Below are positions 8,519 through 17,825 of a stretch of 64,000 nucleotides of DNA, piece after piece. The translations under genes were made by a program, and so were the position numbers. The notes beneath the pieces are model-generated. The model did not search any database. It saw only the letters and a list, made by a program, of their open reading frames with translations, and was not told the DNA's origin. Position 1 is the stretch's first letter, and the number at the start of each line of letters is the position of its first letter. Source of the DNA: Bifidobacterium catulorum (GTDB lineage Bacteria; Actinomycetota; Actinomycetes; Actinomycetales; Bifidobacteriaceae); assembly GCF_003129925.1 (NCBI RefSeq), contig NZ_QFFN01000004.1:62001-126000 (forward strand), read 5' to 3'.

Positions 8519-9517
8519 ATGCGCATTCATATCACCTATACCGGCGGCACGATCGGCATGGTCGACTCGCCGCATGGCCTCGTTCCCGGCGCCGACATGC
8601 GCGGCTGGCTGTATGGACTGATCGACGGCACGCAGATCGCGGCCGACCAGGTATCGTTCACCCAGCTCGATCCGCTCATCGATTCGTCGTGCGCAACGCC
8701 GGAGAACTGGCAGGCGATCGTGGACGACCTGCGTTCGCATCGCGACGAGGCCGACGCGTTCATCGTCCTGCACGGCACCGATACGATGAGCTATTCGTCG
8801 GCCGCCGTCTCATATGCGCTGACGGATTTCGGCAAATCCGTCGTGTTCACCGGGTCGCAGTATCCGCTGGGCATGGTCGAGACCGATGCGACGGCCAACG
8901 TGACCGGCGCGCTCAACGCCGTGATATCCGGGCGTGCACAAGGCGTGTCGTTGTTCTTCGGACATCATCTCATCGCCGGTAATCGGGTGAGCAAGGTGTC
9001 GTCGTGGGCGTTCGAGGGATTCGCGGCGCCGTCGGCCGGACTGCTGGCGCAGACGGGCGCGCCGTGGCATTGGGAGCCGTACGCCGCCGACGGCCGCGGA
9101 TGGGCGGACCCCAAGCCGTATACGAGGCATGATGTAGCCGTCGTCGACATGGCGCCGGGAATCACGGCGGCGCGGCTGGAGGCCATGTTCACGCCCCGGC
9201 CGGAAGCCGTTCTGGTGCGTGCGTACGGGGTCGGCAACGTTCCGGCCGACGAACCCGGACTGACCGACGTGTTCGCGCGGCTGCTCGACGAGGGAATCCC
9301 CGTGGTCGTGGCCTCGCAATGCCAGCAGGCGCGCGTGCTGCTGGGCCATTACGAGGCCGGCGACGCAATCGCGCGTGCGGGAGCTATCGGCACGGGCGAT
9401 ATGACGCTTGAGGCCGCATACGCCAAGATCGTGTTCCTGCTGTCGCAGGGTTTGCGCGGCCGCGAACTCGCCGCGTGGATTCCACGGCCCATCGCCGGCG
9501 AAATCACGGCGGCATGA
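8519..9517 (+). CDS. ansA: L-asparaginase
   Basis: A 332-residue amidohydrolase that converts asparagine to aspartate and ammonia. The two nucleophile threonines are in TGGTIGM (about residues 8-14) and HGTDTM (about 82-87), the catalytic signatures of bacterial asparaginases. There is no signal peptide, so it acts in the cytoplasm, as type I enzymes do. GGAAGGA lies upstream of the ATG at 8519. It stands after an amino-acid permease in the same direction but has its own AT-rich control region. It probably supplies nitrogen or aspartate from imported asparagine. Confidence 0.92.
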   Translation: MRIHITYTGGTIGMVDSPHGLVPGADMRGWLYGLIDGTQIAADQVSFTQLDPLIDSSCATPENWQAIVDDLRSHRDEADAFIVLHGTDTMSYSSAAVSYALTDFGKSVVFTGSQYPLGMVETDATANVTGALNAVISGRAQGVSLFFGHHLIAGNRVSKVSSWAFEGFAAPSAGLLAQTGAPWHWEPYAADGRGWADPKPYTRHDVAVVDMAPGITAARLEAMFTPRPEAVLVRAYGVGNVPADEPGLTDVFARLLDEGIPVVVASQCQQARVLLGHYEAGDAIARAGAIGTGDMTLEAAYAKIVFLLSQGLRGRELAAWIPRPIAGEITAA

Positions 9518-9523
9518 CGGAAT

Positions 9524-9550
9524 AGGAACCGTACGGGTCCGGTGGTTCCT
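9524..9550. terminator. Possible weak hairpin between convergent genes
   Basis: AGGAACC (9524-9530) pairs with GGTTCCT (9544-9550) over a 13-nt loop, in the 43-bp gap between the convergent asparaginase and ATPase genes. The stem is short, so the call is tentative. Confidence 0.4.
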
Positions 9551-9560
9551 GTCCGTTGCG

Positions 9561-12023
9561 TCAGTTTCGGTCGATGAGCGCGGTGAGCGCCCACAGGATG
9601 CTGACCACGTCGATGGCCTCCTGCATGAACGCCCCGACGACCACCGGAATCAGGTCGAACGCGGCCGCGACCATGCCCATCAGCGCCAATCCCAGGCCGA
9701 GCAGCACCGCCTGCATCATCACGCGTTTGGTGCGTCGGGCGATGGCGATGGCGCTCGGCACGGCGGCGAGGTCGTCGTTCATGATGACCACCTGCGCGGA
9801 TTGCGACGCCGCAGTGCTGGTGCCGTCGGTGATGGCCATGCCGAGGTCGGCGGCCGCCAGCACGGGTGCGTCGTTCACACCGTCGCCGACCATCATTGTC
9901 ACCGATTTCGCGGTGGATTCGCCCAGGAACAGCTGCAGGGCGCGGTCCCACCATGACTGTCGGCGCGGCTGCTCCGCGGCGGCCTTCCGGACCGCGGCCA
10001 CCTTGTCTTCGGGGAACAATTCGGATCTGACGTCGTCGATGCCCACTTCGGCGGCAATGGCGTTGGCTGCGGCGGCCTTGTCGCCGGTCAGCATCGACAG
10101 CCGATCCACCCCCAAGGAACGCAGTCGTTCCAACGATTCCCGTGCGTTGTCGCGCGGCACGTCCTTGAGGACGATCCGTGCGACGAGTCGACCGTCCACA
10201 GCCACGTAGGCGGCCATTTCGTCGGCGGCGAGGTCGGCGAAATGGTCGGCGGGGAAGAGCACGTCGCGCATGGCATGGCGACGGGCGCGGACGGCGGCGG
10301 ACGATGCGCTGCTGATGCCGCCGCTGCCATTGATGCCATTGATGCCGCTGATGCCGCCGCCCATCGGGCGATGTCCGTCGGGGCCGTCCACACGACGCCA
10401 TGACGGCTTCCGCGGACCGGCCCCGACCCTGCGGAAGCCGTCGTTCGTCGTTCGGGAACGGACCGTCTGCCCCTGTATGTGCGTTTCCGGCAGGGCGGCG
10501 AGCTGCGAAGCCACCGCGCCCATGCCGTGCATGCCTCTGGTGACGAAACCGAACCGTCCCACGCGAACGGTGTGCCCATTGACCTCGCCGCTCACGCCGT
10601 TGCCGGAATCCTCCTCGATGTTCCTGACGACCGGATACGCCCGACCATGGCCCGGACGGCCGTTTTCGGGGCATCGGCGCTGACCTTCGGCATACCGCGC
10701 ATGCATCCTTTCGACCGCGGCGGCACCGGCCTTGGCGATGCCCTTGGCGAGGATATGCACCGAATAGCCCTCCACCACACCGGCGAACATGAGGATGTGG
10801 TCCTCGTTGAGCGCGGCGGGATGGTTCGGCTTCCGAGACGCATCCGGGCCGGCGGCGTCGGGCAGCGCGACCACGCCGACCGGCATGTCCACGCGCACCA
10901 CCTGAGGTTTCTTGACGGTCAGGGTGCCGGTCTTGTCGAAGAAGATGTGCGAGACGCGACCGAGGTTCTCCAACACCTCCTGCGCCTTGATGAGAATACC
11001 GGCCTTGGCAAGCCTACCAGTGCCGGCCATGTAGGCCACGGGGGCGGCGATGAGCAGAGGACAGGGCGTGGCGAGCACCAGCACCTGGGCGAAACGCGTG
11101 GGTGTGCCCGAGACGATCCACGCCACACCTGCGATGACGAACGAGACGACGGTGAACGGCACGGCGAGCAGGTCGGCGGTCCGGACCACCGCGGCGCGCG
11201 AGTTCTGCGCCGACCGCACGAGTTCGAGGATGCGCTGGTACTGCGAGTCGCGCGGCAGTTCGGTGGCGCGCATGGTAAGCATGGTGGCGCCGTTGACCGC
11301 ACCGGACATCACGCGGGCGCCGGCGAACACCTCGCGTGGAAGCGGTTCGCCGTTGATGTTCGAAAGATCAAGCGTGGCCGTGCCGCTGAGCAACTTGCCG
11401 TCGACGGGCACGGTCTCGCCGGGCAGCACCTGCAATATGTCGCCGGGCAGCACCTGGTCGACCGGCACCGTGCGCAGATGCGTTGCCCCATCGGATGAGG
11501 CCTCCGACACCGCGTCGCCGCCGCGGGGACCGCCCCCGACGCCGGGCAGGTTCACCACATGTGCAATCTGCGGAGCCGCCTCCATCAGCGCGGTCAGGTT
11601 TCCCTCGGCCTTGGACTGCGCATACTCCTCAATGGCCTCGCCGGAGCTGATCATCAGAACCACGGCCCAGCTGGCCCAGTATTCCTGCACGGCCACTGTG
11701 GAAAGAATCGCCACGACGGCCAGCACATCCACTCCCACATGGCCGTGGCGGATGTCGTCGATCATGCCGCGCAGCGTGTCGACCACGGTATACGCCACCA
11801 GCACGATGACGACCCACTGCCCCACGCTCGGGTCCACCATCCAGAACGGGCGCCCCCACGGACGCCAATCCCACAGTCCGGCCACGACGAGGGCGGAGAG
11901 GATGGTTATCGGCAACAACGGAACCCGACGGCAGATTCCACAGCAACGATCGATGACTCTTTTCAACGGTGTTTTCGCCGATGCCGTTTCCATCGATGCC
12001 GTTTTCATGAATGCCGTTTTCAT
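9561..12023 (-). CDS. Heavy-metal (P1B-like) P-type ATPase
   Basis: 820 residues from the ATG at 12023, which has AAGGAG 6-7 nt upstream; the open frame continues to 12143 but without a ribosome site. Early membrane segments, then the metal-site helix with ATPCPLLIAAP (C321), the phosphorylation motif DKTGTLT (D363) and, near the end, TGDK and GDGVNDAP show a metal-pumping P-type ATPase with no N-terminal metal-binding domain. Odd points: the actuator loop reads NGE (224-226) instead of TGE, the metal site is TPCP rather than CPC or SPC, and the nucleotide-binding domain has long arginine- and glycine-rich inserts including a GINGINGSGG stretch. The N-terminus is a MKTAF/MKTAS/METAS repeat. 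The ion cannot be read from sequence. Confidence 0.8.
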   Translation of the reverse strand: MKTAFMKTASMETASAKTPLKRVIDRCCGICRRVPLLPITILSALVVAGLWDWRPWGRPFWMVDPSVGQWVVIVLVAYTVVDTLRGMIDDIRHGHVGVDVLAVVAILSTVAVQEYWASWAVVLMISSGEAIEEYAQSKAEGNLTALMEAAPQIAHVVNLPGVGGGPRGGDAVSEASSDGATHLRTVPVDQVLPGDILQVLPGETVPVDGKLLSGTATLDLSNINGEPLPREVFAGARVMSGAVNGATMLTMRATELPRDSQYQRILELVRSAQNSRAAVVRTADLLAVPFTVVSFVIAGVAWIVSGTPTRFAQVLVLATPCPLLIAAPVAYMAGTGRLAKAGILIKAQEVLENLGRVSHIFFDKTGTLTVKKPQVVRVDMPVGVVALPDAAGPDASRKPNHPAALNEDHILMFAGVVEGYSVHILAKGIAKAGAAAVERMHARYAEGQRRCPENGRPGHGRAYPVVRNIEEDSGNGVSGEVNGHTVRVGRFGFVTRGMHGMGAVASQLAALPETHIQGQTVRSRTTNDGFRRVGAGPRKPSWRRVDGPDGHRPMGGGISGINGINGSGGISSASSAAVRARRHAMRDVLFPADHFADLAADEMAAYVAVDGRLVARIVLKDVPRDNARESLERLRSLGVDRLSMLTGDKAAAANAIAAEVGIDDVRSELFPEDKVAAVRKAAAEQPRRQSWWDRALQLFLGESTAKSVTMMVGDGVNDAPVLAAADLGMAITDGTSTAASQSAQVVIMNDDLAAVPSAIAIARRTKRVMMQAVLLGLGLALMGMVAAAFDLIPVVVGAFMQEAIDVVSILWALTALIDRN

Positions 12024-12338
12024 GAATGTCTCCTTACGCTGGTTTGTAGGGGCCGACATCGGCGTCGCTGCATGCCGCTGGACCAGCTCGGGAGATTCGC
12101 CGCGGGTCTTCGCGTGGCACTGCAAGCCTTGCCGGCACTGCAATGGTCACGCCTTGTTAACCCATCCCAGCGTCAGATGGCGTGCAAGCCTCCGGACGCT
12201 GTGATACACGGCGTAAAGATTCGATGTTCATTTATTTCGCTAGATACCATACCAGCGATCGGCAAACGGACACGCCGGCACCCTCGTCGAGGCCGGATAG
12301 CGGGCTCACGGACGATTCCGCCCATACCGGAGACGAAA

Positions 12339-12380
12339 ACGGGCCGTGGCATCACCTGCTGCGATGATGCCACGGCCCGT
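12339..12380 (-). terminator. Terminator of the HtrA gene
   Basis: A 16-bp perfect stem (12339-12354 with 12365-12380, containing GGGCCGTGGCATCA) and a 10-nt loop. On the minus strand it is followed by GTTTTCG. The rest of the 12024-12417 gap shows nothing else. Confidence 0.8.
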
Positions 12381-12417
12381 CCTGTGATGTCACAGGAGGA
12401 TTCCCGGCGGAATCACG

Positions 12418-14310
12418 TCACCATCCGAAGTTGAACGGATCGTCGCTGCCGCCGTTGTCGGAATTACCGTTGTTGTCGGAGTTGCCGTTGTTGTTCTGGT
12501 TGTTGTTGCTGTAGCCGTTGGATTCGGAGCGGTTGGAGCCGTTGACGGCGCTTTCCTCCTTGTCCATGGTCACATTGAGCTCGACGGTCTTGCCGTTGCG
12601 GACCACGGTGAGCTTGACGGTGTCGCCGAGCGCGGTGGCGCGGACATAGCCGAGCAGCGAGGCGTTGGAACCGACGGTCTTGCCGTTGTATCCGACGATC
12701 ACATCGCCCTTCTGCACGCCGGCCTTGGCGGCCGGTCCGCCGGAGACGACGCTCTGCACGGCGCTGCCGGCGCGAGTGATGCCGTCCGCCTCGGCGGTGT
12801 CGGTCTTGACGGTGACGCCGAGCGCCACGTGCTTGACCTTGCCGTTCTTGATGATCTCGTTGGTCACACGCTTGACGAGGTTGGCCGGGATGGCGAATCC
12901 GATGCCGATCGAACCGCTGGACGACGACGAGCTGGAGCTGGACGACGACGTGGCGATCGAGGAGTTGATGCCGATGATCTGGCCGGCACCGTTGAACGTC
13001 GGGCCTCCGGAGTTGCCGGGGTTGATGGCGGCGTCGAGCTGCACGGCGTTGGTGACGATCTCGTTGTTCTCATCGTCCATAACGGTGACGGGGCGGTTCA
13101 GCGCGGAGACGATGCCCGTGGTCGCGGTGTTCTCGTAGCCGAGCGGGTTGCCGATGGCCATGACGCTCTCGCCGACGGCGAGTTCGTCGGAGTCGGCGAA
13201 GTCGGCGACGGTGAGGTCGCTCGGCGGGTTCTGCAGCCTGATGACCGCCAGATCGGTGGTGACGTCGGTGCCGACGAGCTTGGCCGTGTAGAGCGAGCCG
13301 TCGGACAGCGTGACCTGAATCTGCGTGGCGCCGGAGACGACGTGGTTGTTGGTCACGATATCGCCGTCCTTGGAGATGATGGCGCCCGAGCCCTTGGCGG
13401 TGCCGGTCTGGCCGCCGGACTGGATCTGCGTCTGGATGGCGACGACGGAGCCGGAGACCTTCTTGGCCACGGACGTCCAGTCGACCGACTGGCCGGATTC
13501 GGCCTTGGCGCTGCCTGAGCCGCTGCCGGAGTTCAGCGAGGTCATGGACGACGACGTGGGCAGGGAGATCCATCCCCCGGTCAGCGCGGCGAAGCCGAGA
13601 CCGAGGCTGACGGCCACGGCAACGACCGCCGCGACCACGGCGGTGAGCACCGGGGAGACGCCACGACGCGGCGCGGAGACGCCTGGCGCATGGGGATCGT
13701 TGGGATTGCCGCCGTTGCCGCCATTGGGCTGTCCGGGATTATGGAACGGGTTGAACGGGGAGCCGCCCTGCGGGGGTTCGCCGTTGCCATTGCCGTCGGC
13801 GGCGTTCTGGGCGTTCTGCTCCTGCTGCACCTGCGGAGGGACGGGGCCGTATGCGCCGAACTGCGGGGCCGGGCGGTACTGCGGCTGCGACGGCGGCTGA
13901 TTGTAGGCGCCATACTGCGGGGCCGAGGGCGCCGGTCCCGGAACGGGGGCCGATGACGGAGCGGCCGGCTGCTGCGTCTGCGCGTTCGGGAACGGCAGGG
14001 TCTGCGTCGGCTGGGCATCGGGAACAGGCAGGGCCTCCGTGGGCTGCTCATTGGCCTGGGCCACCGGCGTGATGGGTTCGGTCTCCTGCCCGGGGGCCGG
14101 CTGTTCGCTCTGCGCCGCCACCGGGTCGTACAGCGCGGCGTTGGGAGAGGTCTGGTTCGGCGCGATGCCGTACTGCGGGTTCGGCTGCCCCTGCCCCTGC
14201 TGCTGCGCACCCTCGTTGGCGGAGGCGTTTCGATCCGCCCCATCGCCCGGCTGCCGCGGATCCTCGCCCGGCTGCCGCCCCCACTGGGGGACATTGTTGT
14301 TTTCAGCCAT
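12418..14310 (-). CDS. htrA: HtrA/DegP-type membrane-anchored serine protease with PDZ domain
   Basis: 630 residues from the ATG at 14310, which has AAGGAG 5 nt upstream; the GTG at 14316 is too close to that site. Residues 1-215 are a long cytoplasmic tail rich in Pro, Gln and Asn, one membrane span follows (about 219-243), then an extracytoplasmic trypsin-like domain with H323 (NNHVV), D353 (TTDLAVI) and S434 (GNSGGP), a poly-Ser loop, one PDZ domain (about 495-590) and an Asn/Gly-rich tail. It should degrade or refold damaged exported proteins under stress. The layout matches actinobacterial PepD/HtrA proteins. Confidence 0.93.
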   Translation of the reverse strand: MAENNNVPQWGRQPGEDPRQPGDGADRNASANEGAQQQGQGQPNPQYGIAPNQTSPNAALYDPVAAQSEQPAPGQETEPITPVAQANEQPTEALPVPDAQPTQTLPFPNAQTQQPAAPSSAPVPGPAPSAPQYGAYNQPPSQPQYRPAPQFGAYGPVPPQVQQEQNAQNAADGNGNGEPPQGGSPFNPFHNPGQPNGGNGGNPNDPHAPGVSAPRRGVSPVLTAVVAAVVAVAVSLGLGFAALTGGWISLPTSSSMTSLNSGSGSGSAKAESGQSVDWTSVAKKVSGSVVAIQTQIQSGGQTGTAKGSGAIISKDGDIVTNNHVVSGATQIQVTLSDGSLYTAKLVGTDVTTDLAVIRLQNPPSDLTVADFADSDELAVGESVMAIGNPLGYENTATTGIVSALNRPVTVMDDENNEIVTNAVQLDAAINPGNSGGPTFNGAGQIIGINSSIATSSSSSSSSSSSGSIGIGFAIPANLVKRVTNEIIKNGKVKHVALGVTVKTDTAEADGITRAGSAVQSVVSGGPAAKAGVQKGDVIVGYNGKTVGSNASLLGYVRATALGDTVKLTVVRNGKTVELNVTMDKEESAVNGSNRSESNGYSNNNQNNNGNSDNNGNSDNGGSDDPFNFGW

Positions 14311-14548
14311 TGTCACTCCTTAGTCGGTACATGGAGCTCGAACCGCTTTCCCATGTATAACGTGCTCGTTTGAACTATCTATGAGTAAAGACTCACCCTC
14401 TGGAAGTTTCCTGAATGTTCCTTGAAAGATAATGTCGAATCCTCTTTCGACTTGCTCAAACCTTCGGAACCCCGACTATACATGCCATTCCACTGCCATT
14501 CCACGGCCAGACGACGCCGGAACCCGCCCATCGCTTAGAGTTATACGT

Positions 14549-15883
14549 ATGACTGACGTGACAGACCCCACCATCAACACCGCAAGCGACCTCGTGGAGC
14601 ACCCGCGCGGCACCGCCCCCGGCAAGCCCGGCGACCGCGGCGCGTTCGGCTTCGAGATCACGCGCCGACTCGATCCCACCGCGGACGGTCTGGGACGGGG
14701 CGGATTCCGGCACGGCCGCAGCGGCGTCATCCACACCCCGCACGGCGACATCAGGACCCCCGCGTTCGTGCCGGTCGCCACCCAGGCCACCATGAAGGCC
14801 ATGCTGCCCGAGCAGCTCGTGGACCTCGGCGCGCAATGCACGCTCGCCAACGCGTTCCACCTGTTCGAACGCCCCGGCGAGGACATCGTCGACGCGGCCG
14901 GCGGCCTTGGGAAATTCATGAACTGGCACGGCCCCACGTTCACCGATTCCGGCGGCTTCCAGGTCATGTCGCTCGGCGTCGGATTCAAGAAGACGCTGGC
15001 CATGGACGTCACCGGGCTGAAATCCGACGACATCATCGCCAAGGGCAAGGAACGCCTCGCCTTCGTCGACGAGGACGGCGTCACGTTCAAATCGCCGCTC
15101 AACGGCGACGTCCATCGCTTCTCCGCGGAGATCTCGATGGGCATCCAGCACAAGATCGGCGCCGACATCATGTTCTCGTTCGACGAGCTGACCACGCTGA
15201 TGAACACGCGATCGTATCAGGAACAGTCGGTCGAACGCACGTTCCGCTGGGCGAAACGATGCGTCGCCGAGCATCGTCGTCTGACCGCCGAACGGCTCGG
15301 CAAACCGTATCAGGCGCTGTTCGGCGTCGTACAGGGCGCGAACTATGAGGACCTGCGCCGTCACGCCGCGCGGCAGATCGCCTCGCTCGACTTCGACGGC
15401 GTGGGCATCGGCGGCGCCATCGAGAAGAACATCCTCGGCAATATCTGCGCGTGGATCTGCGACGAGATGCCCGAGCTGCGGCCCCGACACGTATTGGGCA
15501 TCGCCGCGGTGGACGACATCTTCGCCGGCGTGGAGAACGGCGGCGACACGTTCGACTGCGTGGCGCCCGCACGCACGGCCCGCAACGGCGCGATCTATAC
15601 GCGCGACGGCCGGTGGAACGTGCTGCGGGCGGCGTTGAAGCGCGACTTCCGACCGCTTGAGGAGGGCTGCGACTGCTACACATGCACGCATTATTCGCGC
15701 GCCTACCTGCATCATCTGCTCAAGACGCGCGAGATGAGCGGATGCACGCTTGCGACGATCCACAACGAGCGGTTCTTCGTCCGTCTGCTCGACGATATCC
15801 GCGCATCGATCGACGGCGGATATTTCGATGAATTCCGCGACGCGACGCTGGCCCGCTTCTACGCCAACGGCTCACGCGGCTAG
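14549..15883 (+). CDS. tgt: tRNA-guanine transglycosylase (queuosine pathway)
   Basis: A 444-residue enzyme that exchanges G34 of GUN-anticodon tRNAs for a 7-deazaguanine. FTDSGGFQVMSL carries the substrate-binding Asp, and the zinc site CDCYTCTHYSRAYLHHL is near the C-terminus, where the family has it. The open frame extends upstream to 14432, but the ATG at 14549 is preferred: TAGAGT (14536-14541) lies exactly 7 nt before it, which fits a leaderless start. An N-terminal extension of about 45 residues precedes the conserved domain. No preQ1 synthesis genes are nearby, so the substrate may be salvaged. Confidence 0.93.
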   Translation: MTDVTDPTINTASDLVEHPRGTAPGKPGDRGAFGFEITRRLDPTADGLGRGGFRHGRSGVIHTPHGDIRTPAFVPVATQATMKAMLPEQLVDLGAQCTLANAFHLFERPGEDIVDAAGGLGKFMNWHGPTFTDSGGFQVMSLGVGFKKTLAMDVTGLKSDDIIAKGKERLAFVDEDGVTFKSPLNGDVHRFSAEISMGIQHKIGADIMFSFDELTTLMNTRSYQEQSVERTFRWAKRCVAEHRRLTAERLGKPYQALFGVVQGANYEDLRRHAARQIASLDFDGVGIGGAIEKNILGNICAWICDEMPELRPRHVLGIAAVDDIFAGVENGGDTFDCVAPARTARNGAIYTRDGRWNVLRAALKRDFRPLEEGCDCYTCTHYSRAYLHHLLKTREMSGCTLATIHNERFFVRLLDDIRASIDGGYFDEFRDATLARFYANGSRG

Positions 15884-15973
15884 CGGCCGGGCGCCTGTAA
15901 CAACCACGCTCCCCGCCTGCTCCTACGATATGTATCGGCATCCGTATGGTTTCGGGGATAGAAGGAGATTCGA

Positions 15974-16720
15974 ATGGACCTGCTCGAAGCGATGAAGGCG
16001 CGCCACGCCATCCGCATGTACACCGATGAACCGGTCGATGGCGACACGTTGGCCGCGTTACAGTCCGAAATCGACGCATGCAACGCCGAAAGCGGACTGC
16101 ACATACAGATGGCCCACGATCTGGACGACGCATTTCTCGGCCTGAAGACGCATTACGGACGGTTCAAAGGCGTGCATAACGCGATCGCGCTGATCGGCGC
16201 GCCAGTGCCTCCGTCCGAGGATGCGACCGCCGGATGGGTCAAGGAGGGCACTGCCGACGAGGCGGCCACCGACCCCGGCGAGATCGCGCTACAGGAGAAG
16301 GTCGGATATTACGGCGAACGCCTGGCGCTGAAGATCGTGCAATTGGGGTTGGAGACCTCGTGGTCGGTGCTCGACAACGCCGACGCCGCAGCGGACGCAT
16401 GGTGGCGTCTCGACCCCGACGAGAAGATCGTATGGGTGTTGGCGTTCGGCCATGGCGCACGACCGGGAGGCAAGCACCGCACCAAGCCGATCGAGGAGCT
16501 GTGCAGCATTCCCGAGGGCGTGGAGATGCCGGACTGGTTCCGCCGCGGCATGGAGGCGGCCATGCTCGCCCCCACCTCGTTGAGCCAGCAGCCGTTCCTG
16601 TTCACGCTTCACGAGGATGGGACCGTGAGCGCGAATGCCACCGAAGGGTTGTTCGCCCACGTGGGTCTGGGTTGCGCGAAGTACCATTTCGAGGCGGCGT
16701 CCGGTCATTCCGTGCGGTAG
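15974..16720 (+). CDS. Nitroreductase-family FMN oxidoreductase
   Basis: 248 residues. The N-terminus (LLEAMKARHAIRMYTDEPV) is the FMN-phosphate-binding start of the nitroreductase fold, and the APTSLSQQPF block near residue 197 is the conserved 'APS..N.QPW' type segment. It reduces an unknown acceptor with NAD(P)H. AGAAGGAG lies 6 nt before the ATG. It is a monocistronic gene between tgt and tRNA-Leu. The order of the conserved blocks, with the APTS block late, resembles the large-loop nitroreductases of gut bacteria; specificity is unknown. Confidence 0.82.
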   Translation: MDLLEAMKARHAIRMYTDEPVDGDTLAALQSEIDACNAESGLHIQMAHDLDDAFLGLKTHYGRFKGVHNAIALIGAPVPPSEDATAGWVKEGTADEAATDPGEIALQEKVGYYGERLALKIVQLGLETSWSVLDNADAAADAWWRLDPDEKIVWVLAFGHGARPGGKHRTKPIEELCSIPEGVEMPDWFRRGMEAAMLAPTSLSQQPFLFTLHEDGTVSANATEGLFAHVGLGCAKYHFEAASGHSVR

Positions 16721-16839
16721 GAGGATGTCGGCGGGTCACGGCATATGCCAACGCATCCACAACGCATACGTTGCGACACGCCGACATCCCACTCGATTTG
16801 CCAAATTCAAACAGCCAATGCTAAATTAACTGTTTGTCT

Positions 16840-16922
16840 GCGAGTGTGGCGGAATGGTAGACGCGCTGTCTTCAGGTGGCAGTGAGTGTATGCTCGTGGG
16901 GGTTCAACTCCCCCCACTCGCA
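16840..16922 (+). tRNA. tRNA-Leu (anticodon CAG)
   Basis: The acceptor stem pairs GCGAGTG (16840-16846) with CACTCGC (16915-16921), and the discriminator is A. The anticodon arm is CTGTC-TTCAGGT-GGCAG, giving CAG. A long variable arm (GAGTGTATGCTC-like) is typical of leucine tRNAs. CCA is not encoded. Confidence 0.93.
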
Positions 16923-16930
16923 CGATTGAC

Positions 16931-16972
16931 GAAAACCCCGAATCGTTGAAATCCCAACGGTCCGGGGTTTTC
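16931..16972 (+). terminator. Terminator of tRNA-Leu
   Basis: GAAAACCCCG (16931-16940) pairs with CGGGGTTTTC (16963-16972), and the inner arms CGTTG/CAACG (16944-16959) extend the stem. TTTTCTCG follows. The inner part is one of five copies of the CGTTG-N6-CAACG palindrome in the window. Confidence 0.85.
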
Positions 16973-17241
16973 TCGTCGCCGGCATTGCTGTTTTTGACAA
17001 CACTTTTGGGGTTATTAGGTCAAAATGTGTGTCTGGTGGTCCAGTCGTTGGCCGGCCATTCGCCCCGGATGCGGAAGTCGTTCTCACGCCATCCAGCCCC
17101 CACCCGGCACCCCCGACGACGATTGTCCGGCAGGTTACGCGACGCTGTCGGGGCGGCGAATTCGGGACGTCCGCACACCACGCGACACCACCCCCGTTCT
17201 AGACTGGAATTGCAGCCATTACTACCAATGAAGGGGTCCAC

Positions 17242-17796
17242 TTGGCAGGGAAGAAAGACAAGTCGCTCATCTACTGGAACATGAACTACAAGGGCAAGCT
17301 GCGCCGCACATGGGTGATGCTGCCGATCTGCATCGTCGTCGGCGTGATCGCCCCGTTCTACACGGCCAACCAGTACGGCAGCGTCATGGTCGGCATCGTG
17401 TTCGACATCGTGCTTGCCGTGGTGTTCGTTCTGCAGCTGCTGTACAACATGAAGATGGCGAAGCGTGAGGCCGAACAGAACGCCCGCGCCACCAGCCAGC
17501 AGAACTTCCAGCAGGGCATGCCGCAGCAGGGTGGATTCGCGCCGAACGCCCAGCAGCAGCCGAACTATGGTCCCGGAGCATCGGCCGGCCAGCAGCCGAA
17601 CCCGTACGGCGCGCCGGCGCAACCGAACCAGCAGTACGTGCCCCCGATGCCGGCGAACGCCCAACCCGTCCAGCCGCAATACCCTGCCCAGCCGTATCCG
17701 CAGCAGCCTCAGCAGTCGCAACCACAGCAGTCTCAACAGTCCGGCCAGGCGCCCCAGGCATCCCAGACGCCGCAATCCCCATACGGCCGCCAATAG
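17242..17796 (+). CDS. Small membrane protein with Gln/Pro-rich tail, function unknown
   Basis: 184 residues. Two hydrophobic segments (about 26-43 and 49-68) are followed by a charged stretch and a tail of about 100 residues made of Gln, Pro, Asn and Tyr repeats, probably disordered. The start is a TTG at 17242 with AAGGGG 5 nt upstream; the ATG at 17228 is out of frame. A -10-like TAGACT lies at 17200-17205. I do not recognise the family. The tail resembles those on actinobacterial cell-division and secretion membrane proteins, but no domain supports a role. The next gene follows 29 bp downstream. Confidence 0.75.
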   Translation: MAGKKDKSLIYWNMNYKGKLRRTWVMLPICIVVGVIAPFYTANQYGSVMVGIVFDIVLAVVFVLQLLYNMKMAKREAEQNARATSQQNFQQGMPQQGGFAPNAQQQPNYGPGASAGQQPNPYGAPAQPNQQYVPPMPANAQPVQPQYPAQPYPQQPQQSQPQQSQQSGQAPQASQTPQSPYGRQ

Positions 17797-17825
17797 TCCT
17801 AGTCCCGGAAGCGCACAGTGACATC

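Noticed and set aside
12024-12143. A 40-codon N-terminal extension of the heavy-metal ATPase
   Set aside because: It has no ribosome site, while AAGGAG stands right before the ATG at 12023.
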